NCBI GenBank assembly: GCA_903813345.2
Contig: CAIIXF020000011.1
Location: 5,170,571-5,234,570 of the forward strand
Origin: Owenia fusiformis
Lineage: Eukaryota; Annelida; Polychaeta; Sabellida; Oweniidae
Length of the DNA stretch: 64,000 bases
Direction: 5' to 3'
Part shown: positions 1-9,936 of the stretch, one piece after another
Numbering within the stretch: position 1 is the first letter of the stretch
Layout of the letters: each line of letters opens with the position of its first letter
Program-made: the position numbers and the translations under genes
Notes under the pieces: model-generated
Database searches by the model: none
What the model saw: the letters and a program-made list of their open reading frames with translations, nothing else
Told to the model about the DNA's origin: nothing

Positions 1-770
1 CCAAGATTTTCATAAATACAAAATGTTCTTTATTATTCTTCAAATACCCTTTAAATGAGGTGGTGAAAAATTGAAGAATATCTAAGAACATATTAGTTCT
101 TCATTATTATTCAAATATCCTTTTAACAAATTGGTGAAAATATGAAGAATTTTCAGGGTATCAAAGGATACAAAATCTTCTTTCGTATTCTTCAAATATC
201 CTTCAAATTAGGTGGTGCAAAGGTGAAGAATATCTGAGAACATATTAGTTCTTCATTATTATTTGAGTATTCTTCAACAACATGGTGAAAATATCAAGGA
301 TTTCCAAGATTTCAAAAAATACAAAAGGTTCTTCATTATTCTTCAAATATTCTTCAAACATTTTGGTGAGAATATGAAGAATATTTAAGAACATAAATAT
401 TCTTCAGTATTATTCAAATATCTTTCACACAAGGTAGTGAAAAAAAGAAGAATATCTAAGAACAGAGATGTTCTTTATTATTCTTCAAATATCCTTCAAA
501 CAAGGTGGTGAAAAAATGAAGAATATCTAAGAACAGATGTGTTCTTCATAATTATCCAAATTTTCTTCATTCAGCGTGGTGAAATTATAAAGAATTTTCA
601 AGAACATGAACTTTTCTTTATTCTTCTTCAATCATTCACCATAGAAATTGAAGAATATTCAGGAACATAAATTATTCTTTATTCTTCTTCAAAAATACAA
701 GAATATGGTTAAATCTTTATTCTTCACAATTTATATCGATATTACAATATTCATCACACCTGAATATTCA
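1..770. repeat. Degenerate tandem array, ~71-bp unit with palindromic junctions
   Basis: About ten diverged units start near 25, 96, 176, 249, 328, 400, 471, 541, 613 and 673. Spacing alternates 71 and 80 bp at first (a ~151-bp dimer) and then settles at about 71 bp. Each unit carries ATTCTTC near its start and GAAGAAT near its end, and unit junctions read AAGAAC-(N6)-GTTCTT, so every unit can fold back. The array runs off the left edge of the window. No coding potential is seen. Confidence 0.85.
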
Positions 771-1533
771 TGAATAATTCATGAATATTCATATCACAAG
801 AATATCATTTCGCCGGGGCATTAATTAACTATAAAATTTTAATGTGTGTCAATGTTTTATTGATAAACTCTAAGTATCCGTCCCATTTCTTGTTAGATAT
901 TTCTCCAATCCTTTAGCAGTGTTGGGATAGGTAAGGGTGCGGGGATGGATGGGGGGGGGGGGAGGGGTAGTAATTTGACATTGAACTTAAGCTCTTGATA
1001 ATTCTGCCATTCATCATCAAAAAATTCTGTTTTTCAACTACAGCATTATTTCTCAAAAGGAACTTATAAAGACCAAGATTTTTCATAATGGTTTTAGATA
1101 GCATCTTGATCTGTTTTATCCCCTCACTGAAATCAACCTTGAATTACAAAGGGGAACCCCCAAACATTAGTTGACAACTATGCTTGAAAATAAATCATCC
1201 CAACTCTCACTATTCACACTTGTTAAAAGAATCTGGCTCCACAATGTTAAAATTTAACTTTCCCAAGTTTTAAGATTCAGATGGAAACGCAATCACAGAC
1301 TAAAATTAATCTCATTTCCATAAGCCACTGTTAATTTTATTTACCCTACAATTACTTATCTTAAATTCCATTCAATACCTTGTTTAGAAACACTGATTTA
1401 ACCCAAATATAAATATTTAGAAGTTAAACACTCGGGTCTAAATCTATCCCAACACCACACGATTACTGTGGCGAGAAATAATCAAAATTCATTTACAACA
1501 ACCAAATTGTTTATAACAATGACCATGTAATTT
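771..1533. other. Intergenic or intronic sequence, no gene seen
   Basis: A+T-rich single-copy-looking DNA with a short poly-G run near 950. The next exon of the minus-strand lectin gene should lie below position 2600, but no exon continuing the lectin or encoding a transmembrane segment was recognised here, so it probably lies beyond the left edge. Confidence 0.5.
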
Positions 1534-1910
1534 TACCCTGCGTGCAGAGTCTAGTTAAACTACACTCTGCCTAGTAGAGACCATAATACAGTTTAGTAGC
1601 CCCGCCCCCACGATGGGTACCGATGACAGTTTGGGTAATAAATGATTTTTGATCTACGCGCTGAGCTTTCTTCCACCAATCAGCGAGCTTGAAGAAACAT
1701 ACGCCAAATGCGTTCTAATTAAATATGCGCATGTAATTGGTCAATTCCGGGCTCAACGATGACGTCAGAAGTAATGACCATATATAGAACGTCAGTCGAA
1801 TTTGGCCGACGAACACTGATTGGCGCGGTGAGTTCACAGGTTTATTTTAGTTTGAAAGAGTGAAGACGAAGCTCTCTTTTAAGAAGTGAAGTCAAATGAA
1901 TGCAAAGGGT
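1534..1910 (+). mobile_element. Mutator-like MITE (TACCCT family), full-length copy
   Basis: The left end reads TACCCTGCGTGCAGAGTC and the right end, reverse-complemented, starts ACCCTTTGCATTCATT. The element is flanked by a perfect 9-bp duplication ATGTAATTT (1525-1533 and 1911-1919). The interior has the family's hallmark GAAGCTCTCTTTTAAGAAG hairpin near 1868 and the motif CTGATTGGC. Related copies in the window also have near-matching 9-bp flanks. A 9-bp duplication is characteristic of Mutator/MULE transposition; that assignment is an inference, as no transposase is present. Confidence 0.8.
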
Positions 1911-2339
1911 ATGTAATTTTAGGAAGGTACACATTTTTGGGATGATGAATGATTTCTAAAACATGAACTTCCAAAATACAATTATAGGTTTGGCATACAT
2001 AAGACAGGAAATGTTTCCTATAATAAACATGTCAAATTGAGTTATATTTTAAAACATTTTGTAATCATTTCAAAATGTATTTTTCAATTATATTTATTTG
2101 ATGAATCAATATCTCCTAGCCAGGAACTTTACTCATAGTAGATTTCATGACCAAACTTTGGCCAAAAAATTATGTAGACTTTAGTTAAAATGTATTAAAT
2201 TGATAAATGAGGGGGGGGCTTTATCTAGGTGGGTGCCTTCTCCTTCGAAAGACAATGGGATATTATTGATGTGGCTACTTGATTGTGACATCACATGGCC
2301 ACATGTAAACCAACAAACTGACTAACAGACTAACCAACT

Positions 2340-2554
2340 CAGGCCCGTAGCTAGGATTTGCCAAGGGGGGGGGGGGGGTTCAGTTTTCAAAAATTTCCAG
2401 GGGGCTCACATTTGACAATTTTGGCCCAAATATGGCTAAAATTACTTAAGAAGTGCTCAAAATGGTGAAAATCTGCATCATTTTGAAAGAATTTTCAGCC
2501 AGGGGGGGGGGGGGGTTCGCCTGAACCCTGCGAACCCCCCTAGCTACAGACCTG
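2340..2554 (+). mobile_element. CAGGCC-family MITE with 5-bp target duplication CAACT
   Basis: The element starts CAGGCCCGTAGCTAGG and ends CCTAGCTACAGACCTG (inverted). It is flanked by a perfect CAACT duplication at 2335-2339 and 2555-2559. The interior has poly-G tracts and the family signature TTTTGAAAGAATTTT. It lies downstream of the last recognised lectin exon. Confidence 0.85.
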
Positions 2555-2599
2555 CAACTAATGACCAACAGACCACTCAAATCAAAAGCCAGTACTTAC

Positions 2600-2743
2600 C
2601 ACATGTATATACAACATTTAGGTACTTTTGGGTTCCCCTAGTGCAGGGATCCCCAAATATTGCTTCACTTGCGGGTAAACGACACTTCCGTTTCCCATGG
2701 CAACGCTGCATCACTTCTTCTAGCGTGTAGTCTGATTGGCACT
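2600..2743 (-). CDS. EVA1C-like protein, exon encoding the C-terminal half of the second SUEL lectin domain
   Basis: The minus-strand exon begins after the acceptor TTTTTTAG and ends TGTG before the donor GTAAGTAC. Its phase-1 start joins exactly to the exon at 4105-4378, giving residues IECQSDYTLEEVMQRC across the junction. The exon encodes CHGKRKCRLPASEAIFGDPC followed by GTQKYLNVVYTC, the classic C-terminal signature of SUEL/rhamnose-binding lectin domains (FG-DPC-GT-KYL-V-Y-C). It ends in phase 1, so at least one more exon follows at lower coordinates or beyond the window. The product is probably a type I membrane protein that binds glycans or heparin. Two tandem SUEL domains argue for EVA1C/EVA-1 over latrophilin, which has one; a secreted rhamnose-binding lectin is the alternative. 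Confidence 0.85.
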
Positions 2744-3335
2744 CTAAAAAATAAACAAACAAAATTAAAATACTGGCGGGCATATCAATCATATCGATGT
2801 ATCAGTACACCTGTATCTTCTTGAAAATCAGAAAATAGGCTTGCACCATTAAGTATTCTCTTAAATCTTAATTGTTATATTAATATTAGTATCAAAACTA
2901 TTGTATTATTCTAGATCCTTGAAAGGTAGAATTTTACTGACTGGATTTGGGTGTGTATACAATATTTATAAAATCTTTATGATTTTGATTTGTATGAAAT
3001 AAGACTTTTACACTAATATAGATGTCACTGTGAAAATGATTCAAACAGAGTGGCTATACTACCAAGTAAAACATTATTTGAAATAAATGATTTGGTTAAT
3101 CCAAAATCATTAAAAATGTCACCATTCATGGGCTTACATGGTGATTCCTTATACAGTAAAACTTATGTATAATTGACATAAAATTGTCAAGAAAAAACAT
3201 TCCATGTTGGTAGGTGTTCATTACAGAAAGGAGAATTTATAAATAAGTCGATAGAGTTTGTGTGGAGGAAGGGTGTCCACTAGAGACAGGTGTTCACTAG
3301 AGAGAGGTGTTACTTTATTGTGAAATATATAGGGG

Positions 3336-3409
3336 TTGTGCACTGGGAGGTTTTGGATACAGGGAATATCCCGAGGGATATTCCATGTATCCAAACCGAC
3401 CGTGCATAA
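3336..3409. repeat. Long near-perfect hairpin
   Basis: Arms of about 35 bp (3336-3372 and 3375-3409) are nearly complementary, with GGAATATCCC meeting GGGATATTCC at the centre and TTGGATAC facing GTATCCAA further out. It sits in the 1,361-bp intron between two lectin exons. It may be the end of a fold-back element or a very short MITE. Confidence 0.8.
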
Positions 3410-3414
3410 CTGGT

Positions 3415-3750
3415 GTATCTCATACTTGAGTGGGTTTAGGGTAGATATAACCTTTCCCACCTTTTTCAAATGACAAGATATTTATATTTAACATTTTCGT
3501 AATATTCTTTTTGTTCAATACAATGAAATTGTAACATTTAAACTTAAAAAAAATTTAAAATTAAAAATTAAAACTTTTGATAATTTAACTTTTTTAAACT
3601 TTTGAAAAATTCCCGGGAGCGGGATGGATATAATATATCTGCCCGCATTTGGCCTGGAGCGGGACATATACAATATACCCTGCCCGCTCCTCAGATAGGA
3701 TATATATACCCGGGTGATATCTACCGCAAACCCACTCAAGTATGAGATAC
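3415..3750. mobile_element. Fold-back MITE with ~35-bp inverted ends
   Basis: The left end GTATCTCATACTTGAGTGGG is matched by the inverted right end CCCACTCAAGTATGAGATAC, and the similarity continues into GGTAGATAT. The interior is itself palindromic, with AGCGGG and CCCGCT blocks. A TA duplication (Tc1/mariner style) is possible but not certain. It lies in the intron between the 2600-2743 and 4105-4378 exons. Confidence 0.75.
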
Positions 3751-3754
3751 ATAA

Positions 3755-3893
3755 TTTTATCGTATGATATGTAAAATGAAGCCCTCTGATTGGTCAGCTC
3801 TTGTGTTGCACCAATCTGTTTTGCTTCTGAGATGGTCCCATTGGTACGGAGGGGACATTCTCAGTAGCAATACAGAGGATCACACGATAAAAA
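3755..3893. mobile_element. Short MITE-like inverted repeat (TTTTATCGTRTGAT ends)
   Basis: TTTTATCGTATGAT at 3755 is inverted at the right end as ATCACACGATAAAA. The roughly 139-bp element has CCTCTGATTGG in its interior. It directly follows another fold-back element, so the small lectin intron looks like a landing site for such elements. Confidence 0.6.
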
Positions 3894-3916
3894 CATTATA
3901 GAATGATTTGAAGTGC

Positions 3917-4011
3917 AATACATGATATATTCTGCTCTCGATATTCTGTATTGGCACTCAACTTCGTCTGGTTCTAATACAGAATTTCTCAAGCAGAATA
4001 TATCCTGTATG
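3917..4011. repeat. Double-stem hairpin
   Basis: Outer arms ATACATGATATATTCTGCT and AGCAGAATATATCCTGTAT pair, and inside them ATATTCTGTATT pairs with AATACAGAATTT. It lies 94 bp from the acceptor-distal end of the lectin exon. No function is evident. Confidence 0.7.
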
Positions 4012-4104
4012 TAAAAGTATGTTGTATTTGTATGTTTAGTATGCAGTTCACAGGGGCATGATGCAAGAGTTACCTTTATTGGATAAAATCTTAAATTCAA
4101 ATAC

Positions 4105-4378
4105 CTATTTTTGATCCTCTAGAAGTAGCGGGACATTCCAGTGTCCCATGCTCCCCTCTCCCAAACATGGCTGAATATACCGCTATACGTGTCGATTTTT
4201 CACACCATAATTGCATCTTCTCCCCTTCACATGTTATACGACTGTGGAATTCATTAGGTCGACATTTATAGGCAACCTCTAAATACTTGCTCGTCCCTCG
4301 GCAGGGATCTGGCCCAAATGTGGGGGTACTTGCTTGAACATGGCATTTCCGCTGGTCTTGGCATTCATCAAGCAGAAC
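4105..4378 (-). CDS. EVA1C-like protein, exon spanning the end of SUEL domain 1 and the start of SUEL domain 2
   Basis: The acceptor is CATGTTTTTCAG, the exon starts GTTCTGCTTGAT in phase 0, and it ends AAAATAG before the donor GTATTT in phase 1. At 274 bp it fits both neighbours: the 46765-47000 exon ends in phase 0 and the 2600-2743 exon starts by completing the split codon. The translation reads VLLDECQDQRKCHV, then FGPDPCRGTSKYLEVAYKC (end of lectin domain 1), then ITCEGEKMQLWCEKSTRIAV and MFGRGEHGTLEC (start of lectin domain 2). The family is known for heparin/glycan binding; in C. elegans EVA-1 is a co-receptor for Slit. Which partner is bound here is an inference. Confidence 0.87.
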
Positions 4379-4439
4379 CTGAAAAACATGGCAAATATAT
4401 TTATAGTAGTTTGAAGTAATAACATATAATTTAAATATC

Positions 4440-4953
4440 ATAACAAGGCACTTGGGAAGCTATATTCTTTAAATGAATGCTCAAAAATATTTCACATAGC
4501 AAACACAATACAGACATCTTGCTATCACCTGAAATAGGGAAAATACAATTCATAAGGAACTATAAGCTGAATATGTAGTTTTGCTAGGTTTGTACATGAA
4601 ATTTTGCAATAGTCATTCTTCTACTTGTATGCCCACCTTAAAGAAAGAAAAGTAGAAAAATACAACATTTCAGATGATATTGTTACAGCTTTACACAAAA
4701 ACTGCTTTAATTCGTCTTCATTCACTGGGATAACAAATGATTACTGATGAAATAGATCGAGTGTTTTAATAAAACACTATTATAGATTACAATATGTTTG
4801 TAGTTCAGGTATATAAGGTCATGTGATCTGACATTGAATTAATATTAATTCTTTAACTTTTATAATTATTAACCTGCTGATAACAAACCAAAAGTAGTTT
4901 TTGACCGAGGACTTTGAAACTTCACAAGGTTAGACTGTACAGGTAGTTGAACA
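4440..4953 (+). other. Upstream region of TRIM paralog 1
   Basis: No exon is seen here. The last ~110 bp resemble the corresponding region before paralog 2 (the shared sequence ATAATTATTAACC and a GACTTT stretch at 4905-4917). This places the left limit of the segmental duplication near 4850. The start codon context is ACAATGG, with G at +4. No TATA box is evident. Confidence 0.55.
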
Positions 4954-6980
4954 ATGGCGTCATATACAGAAGATCGTTATAAAACTGCTTTAACCTGCGG
5001 AATATGCCAGGACATTCTTACTGAACCAAGGGCATTGCCATGTATGCACACTTATTGCTTGAAATGCCTTGACAGCCTTACAAAGAAGGGCAAACTTCAA
5101 GGAGGATCCTTCAACTGCCCTGAATGCCGATATGTATGTACCATACCACAGGAAGGGGTTGGAGAGTTCCAGGTGAGCCCTACAATTTCATTCCTGGTTG
5201 ATGCCTATAAGGACAGTCAGCAGAGCCAAAAACCAGAATGTGATTCATGTCTTCGTTCACATGACAAACACACAATGGCCAAAGTCAGATGCCTCGACTG
5301 TAATAAACGATTGTGTACCATGTGCCGAAAAACACATGATGCACTGTTAGAAGGTCACAAACTACTGAACCTCACAGGAGACAGTGCAAAGGATTTACAA
5401 ACAGCACTAAGGTCAATAAAAGAGCAAACCGTGTACTGTCAACTGCATCCCACCAAGCCTCTAGACCTCTACTGTAAAGTTGATGAGATGTTGATTTGCT
5501 ATCAGTGCTATGCCACTAAACATCCTGGACATGCTTGCGAAGACATCAAAGAGACAGCTGCTAAGAATATGAAACCTATTGGAGCTGTTATATCACAGGG
5601 AAAGGGACTTGTGGATTTTTATGAGAAGGCCATTCAAGACACACAGGCTTATAAACATCAACTAGAACAAAATGCTGGAAAAGTAGCAGCTAAAATGATC
5701 AATGATATGAACAAGCTTATCCAAATCATTCGCAAGAGATATAATTCTAGCATTGAAAAGATGATGAAAGAAAAAGAATCAAATGTTAAGCAGGTTGTGT
5801 CCCATCTTGGCCACCTTGAGCTTCAAAGGGCCATCACTGAGGGTCAGGTGAACAAATACTGTACAATAGTTGAACATGGCCATCTTGTAGAGATTGCTGG
5901 CCTTAGAGAGCAAGTCAACAAGAAATCTGAGGAATGGTCAAACAAACCAAAGACCAACTTCTCTAAAAAATTGACTTTGAATTTACTGAGGGAAAATTTG
6001 GTGATGGTCTAGTTGAGATTGGAAAAGTGGCCACAGTGACTGTTAGAGAAGAAGGGGAAGACTATGATGTCCCGCCATTGTGTGAGCCAACAATAACAAG
6101 CAATGAATTGGACCTAAGTGTCATACAAGATTTAGCATCCAATCCTGGGGGTGACTATGGTGCAACAGAGGGAGTGGTAGAGGAAGACAATGATGTCCCG
6201 CCATTGTGTGAGCCAACAATAACAAAGAGTGACTTGCACCAAAGTTTGATAAAAGATTTAACATCCACTCCCGGAGGTGACTATGTTGCAACAGGAGGAG
6301 AATATTCCACAACCTGTATATATGATAGAAACCACAAGCTAAAGAAGGACTTGAAAAAAATATTTTCTCATGTAACCCTGACATATGACGAAACATTGGC
6401 ATTCACTGATGGCACCACCAACAAAATCAGTTTCTACAACACTGATGGCACTCATCAATGTGATGTGGTCTGCAGAGAGTTATCATCATTGCAGGGTATA
6501 GCAATGAGCCCTGAAGGGGAATTACTGGTGATAGATAGAAAGACCAAGAAAGTATACAGTGTTGATGAATCTACTGGAGAGTCCAAGGCACTAACAGGCA
6601 CATTCAATGATCCACAATATCTTGCTTGCAATAGTAAGCAAGTCAACATAATAAGTAGCTTCAATGGCCACTGCATTAGAGGAATAGCCAAAGATGGGAA
6701 AAAAGTCTTTACATATGGTGATTATGGAATCCAAAGCTCTGCTGATGGACATTTCCATTACCTACGCGGAGTTTGTAGTGATAAAGAAGATTATATATTT
6801 GTAGCAGACAGCTGCAACCACAGGGTCATTCTTCTTACGCCAGATGGCAGATTCCTGAGGAATATACTTACAAATGCTCATGGTGTATCCCTCCCATATG
6901 CAGTTGCAATTGGCAATGATGGCAAGCTTCTTGTTGGAGACAACAATGGAAAACTCTTCAGCATCAAGTACAGGGAATAA
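4954..6980 (+). CDS. TRIM RING/B-box/NHL protein, paralog 1, with a one-base frameshift
   Basis: A predicted E3 ubiquitin ligase of the TRIM-NHL class. RING: C15, C18, C30, H32, C35, C38, C55, C58. B-box 1 spans about 96-135 (C96, C99, C113, C116, C121, C124, H128, H135). B-box 2 spans about 162-193 (C162, H165, C174, C182, C185, H190, H193). A coiled coil follows, about 200-320. The frame runs to a stop at 6010-6012, but alignment with paralog 2 shows one base missing at the A6 run 5965-5970. After a -1 shift, 6015-6980 stays open and encodes the linker and NHL propeller, with typical blade motifs such as VADSCNHRVILLTPDGRFLR. The linker is duplicated (42 codons, from 6066 and 6192). There is no filamin domain, unlike TRIM2/3/71. 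The open second half argues for an assembly error or a very recent mutation; otherwise the gene makes a propeller-less RING/B-box protein. Confidence 0.85.
6066..6317 (+). repeat. Intragenic 126-bp tandem duplication in the TRIM linker
   Basis: GATGTCCCGCCATTGTGTG occurs at 6066 and again at 6192, exactly 126 bp apart. The two 42-codon units both encode DVPPLCEPTIT followed by a similar DL(A/T)S(N/T)PGGDY stretch. Paralog 2 has a single copy plus a longer acidic run. The duplication keeps the frame. Confidence 0.85.
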
Positions 6981-7084
6981 GGTAGATTATCAATTCCTCT
7001 TACAGCTTAAAATTGATGCCATTAGTATAGAATCTATGATCTTTAAATCTGGATAAGATATAAAGAGGAACTTGCATGTACAAC

Positions 7085-7303
7085 ATAGGCATAGCCAGGG
7101 GAGCGACCGCACCCCCTGACCAATAGAAATATAACCATGAGATAGAAGAAGAAAAGAGCTTTAAAATGGTTTTTATTTGAAGCTTCTAGCTCAATTTTGA
7201 AGGAAGTTGCATCAATTTTTGTAAAATTCAAGACAAATCTTAATTTTTTGGCTTGTTTTTGCCATAATCGCACCCCCTGACTGAAAGCTGGCTACGCCCC
7301 GGT
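7085..7303. mobile_element. MITE with GGCRTAGCCAG ends in the UTR intron
   Basis: The left end GGCATAGCCAGGGGAGCGAC is mirrored by CTGGCTACGCCCCGG at the right. CGCACCCCCTGAC appears in the same orientation near both ends, which is unusual. It resembles the CAGGCC family ends but has a different interior. No clear target duplication was found, and the element is absent from paralog 2. Confidence 0.6.
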
Positions 7304-7369
7304 ACTATATCATTACATGCTCATATCTTATCTATCCTTCGAAATATAGTTAATGCATATTGGTAATAA

Positions 7370-8700
7370 GGGGTACTTTCTTAACATGCATATATCTTCT
7401 CGTACATTGTAGGCACTTGTACCTTTGTGACCATTGATCAAAATGAAAGTTATGAAAGTATATGCTTTGGTAATTTTGTGCCATCTTTGACTTGTTAATT
7501 GACAGAGCATCTATAACACATATATTTAAATTGTTCACATTTGACAAGAGTCTTAGCTTAAGGTGATGAAGATAGTGGGGCAAAGCTTTCAAAAAATCAA
7601 ATTCTGATGCATTCTACATTATGTGCTTTGGTACCTTTGTGCCAATTTGTCTGTTGATGGGAAAAACATCTATGAGTATAAGAGAAGCATTAAAATTGTT
7701 TCCATTGTGACAACAGTCTTAGTTTAAGGATGGCATTTTTATAGCATACACACCTTCTACATTATATGCTTTGGTACCTTTGTGCCAATTTGTCTTGTTA
7801 ATGGGCAGAAGATGTATAACATTTTGACACATACATCTTCTACATTATATGCTTTGGTACCTTTGTGCCAATTTGTCTTGTTAATGGGCAGAAGATCTAT
7901 AACATTTTTGACACACACATCTTCTACATTATATGTTTTAGTACCTTTGTGCCGATTTGTCTTTTTAATGGGCAGAAGACCTATAACATTTTTGACACAC
8001 ACATCTTTTACATTATATGCTTTGGTACCTTTGTGCCAATTTGTCTTGTTAATGGGCAGAAGATCTATAACATTTTCGACACACACATCTTCTACATTAT
8101 ATGTTTTGGTACCTTTGTGCCAATTTGTCTTTTTAATGGGCAGAAGACCTATAACATTTTTGACACACACATCTTTTACATTATATGCTTTGGTACCTTT
8201 GTGCCAATTTGTCTTGTTAATAGGCAGAAGATCTATAACATTTTTGACACACACATCTTCTAAATTATATACTTTGGTACCTTTGTGCCAATTTGTCTTG
8301 TTAATGGGCAGAAGATCTATAACATTTTTGACACACACATCTTCTACATTATATGCTTTGGTACCTTTGTGCCAATTTTTTGTCTTGTTAATGGGCAGAA
8401 GGTCTATAATATCTTTGACACACTAATCTTCTACATTATATAATTTGGTACCTTTGTGCCAATTTGTCCTGTTAATGGGCAGAGCCACTATAAAAGTCAC
8501 ATTTAAATTGTTCCTATTGTGACAACAGACTAAGCTTTATGATGGCATTTTTATAGCATGCGCATATACTTCATCATATGCTTTGGTACCTTTGTGACAA
8601 GGTATCTTGTCAATAAGCAGAACATCTATAAAACAATATTTAAATTGTTCCCACTATGGCAGTCTTGGTTTTTAGAGGGTACATTGTAGGTATTTGATAC
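7370..8700. repeat. 84-bp minisatellite within an older ~145-bp repeat
   Basis: The core, about 7752-8475, has nine or so units of 83-86 bp containing GGTACCTTTGTGCCAATTTG and GGGCAGAAGATCTATAAC. Two unit types alternate between 7940 and 8275 (CTTTTTAATGGGCAGAAGACC versus CTTGTTAATGGGCAGAAGATC), giving a 168-bp higher-order repeat. On both sides lie longer, diverged units with an extra TTTAAATTGTTC and GATGGCATTTTTATAGCAT segment, so the 84-bp unit looks like a deletion derivative. Because 84 is a multiple of three, long reading frames stay open on both strands; they are not genes. Confidence 0.88.
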
Positions 8701-8768
8701 TATTGTAACAATGGGTCTTGCCATTAAATGAATGGGACTTTCATAACATAGTACTTTCTGATTTGCAG

Positions 8769-9455
8769 GCATTCTTACCATGAGGACAAGGGGTCTCACT
8801 GGCGGGTCTGGTCCATGGGGGCAACACCCCTCCCCCCTAGGGTGGGCCATGAAAAAGATTTTAGGGCCCCAAAAGCTTTAGGGCCAAAATTTTTGTATGG
8901 CCTCAAAAATGAATATTTTGGGTCTTTTTAGGCCAAGTTATCAAATATGGGCCTTACATTTTCAAAATTTTGGGCCAACATTTTCCTGACTTGGAGTGTG
9001 GGCCCCCATTGTTAGCTTCTGGATCCGCCAGTGAATCTATCAACAATGACAAGTTCTATCTGCAACTTTGAGTTCTACATACTGCACAGCAACTTAGATG
9101 TCCTAGAGGTGCCAATATATTAAGAGACTATGGCTAAATCATAAAATTAATTTTACTTCAACTGATTACAGAACTTTTTAAAACAGACTCTTGAGGGTGA
9201 TGAATGTAAACATCTGGATGTATGTTAAAAAGAATACATTTCCTCAAAATAAGTAACAGTACATTTCCAACAAGATAATACAAAATATGGAGAAATCATA
9301 GATTTGCCAGTTATTTTAAAACAAGTTACTATTCAAAGACATAATTTGAGAGACATACGTAGCTCACTATTGAACTTTCTGGACCAGCATTGAATGCTTC
9401 CCTTAATTTTTTTTCTATATTTGTAATTCACATAATTACATTTTTATGAAATAAA
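8769..9455 (+). other. Candidate 3'-UTR exon of TRIM paralog 1 with poly(A) signal
   Basis: Starts GCATTCTTACCATGAGGACA, matching the candidate 3' exon of paralog 2 at 20491. Similarity continues through TGCAACTTTGAGTTCTACA to AATAAA at 9450-9455, which aligns with AATAAA at 21245-21250. A 237-bp MITE interrupts it. It is probably non-coding 3' UTR. Confidence 0.55.
8797..9033. mobile_element. MITE with CACTGGCGG inverted ends
   Basis: It starts CACTGGCGGGTCTGG and ends CTGGATCCGCCAGTG (inverted). Paralog 2 provides the empty site: GGGGTCT runs straight into GTCAACAATG there. Flanks GGTCT and AATCT may be a mutated 5-bp duplication. A fragment of the same end occurs at 27433. The superfamily is probably hAT, by end sequence only. 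Confidence 0.8.
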
Positions 9456-9936
9456 CCGTATTTGACTCTATACCTGAAAAACACTGTCAAATGTTACATA
9501 ACATGATATTTGTCATTCTATGGTATAGCTTCAAATATGGCAAATATCAAACAATCACAAATATATCACAAACAATCACAAATACTATCAGACTATATTC
9601 ATCAAGTTATTATTAAAAAAGGGTACAGTATATGTGGTATAACAACATTGTATTTCATATGGTCTATCCAACAAGCCCTTCTACCCCCTTTCCTCTCAAA
9701 CATCAACTCATAAGGGGAGATATAGACAATGGGGGGGGGGGGGGGGGGAGTTGCAGAAGCTTAACCCAAGACTGTGTTTTATAATTTGAAACAGGATATT
9801 TTTGTTTGAGAATTTTTTGGAGAATTTTTCATGTTAGCCAGCCTTTGACATTTTAAGTCATACATACATAACAGTTGATGCTCAATAAAGCGAAATTAGT
9901 TTTTTGTTATTTTGTTATTATCTAACATTAGGTATA
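9456..9936. other. Spacer, no gene seen
   Basis: The first ~100 bp still resemble the paralog 2 flank (TTTGTCATTCTAT near 9511), marking the right limit of the segmental duplication at about 9.56 kb. A poly-G run of about 17 bases lies at 9732. Nothing else is recognised. Confidence 0.5.

Larger units (their letters stand above)
6982..8768 (+). other. Candidate 3'-UTR intron of TRIM paralog 1, expanded by repeats
   Basis: The stop TAA at 6978-6980 is followed by G and then the donor GTAGAT. The acceptor TTTCTGATTTGCAG ends at 8768. Paralog 2 has the equivalent GTAAAA donor after its stop and TTTCTGTTTTACAG before the same conserved exon start GCATTCTTACCATG. Here the intron is 1,787 bp against 372 bp in paralog 2; the excess is a MITE and a minisatellite. 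With the junction one base after the stop, normal nonsense-mediated decay rules would not target the transcript. Splicing is inferred from sequence only. Confidence 0.6.

Noticed and set aside
1-770. CRISPR-like array
   Set aside because: Units are contiguous and diverged with no conserved repeat/unique spacer pattern, in eukaryotic DNA.
5962-5973. Programmed ribosomal frameshift as the main explanation for split TRIM paralog 1
   Set aside because: TCT-AAA-AAA is not an X-XXY-YYZ heptamer in the zero frame and paralog 2 needs no shift; an indel error or mutation is more likely.
7757-8426. Reading frames of 193 codons (minus) and 214 codons (plus) over the same stretch
   Set aside because: Both are repeats of the 84-bp minisatellite, whose length is a multiple of three; no domain and no codon bias are expected.
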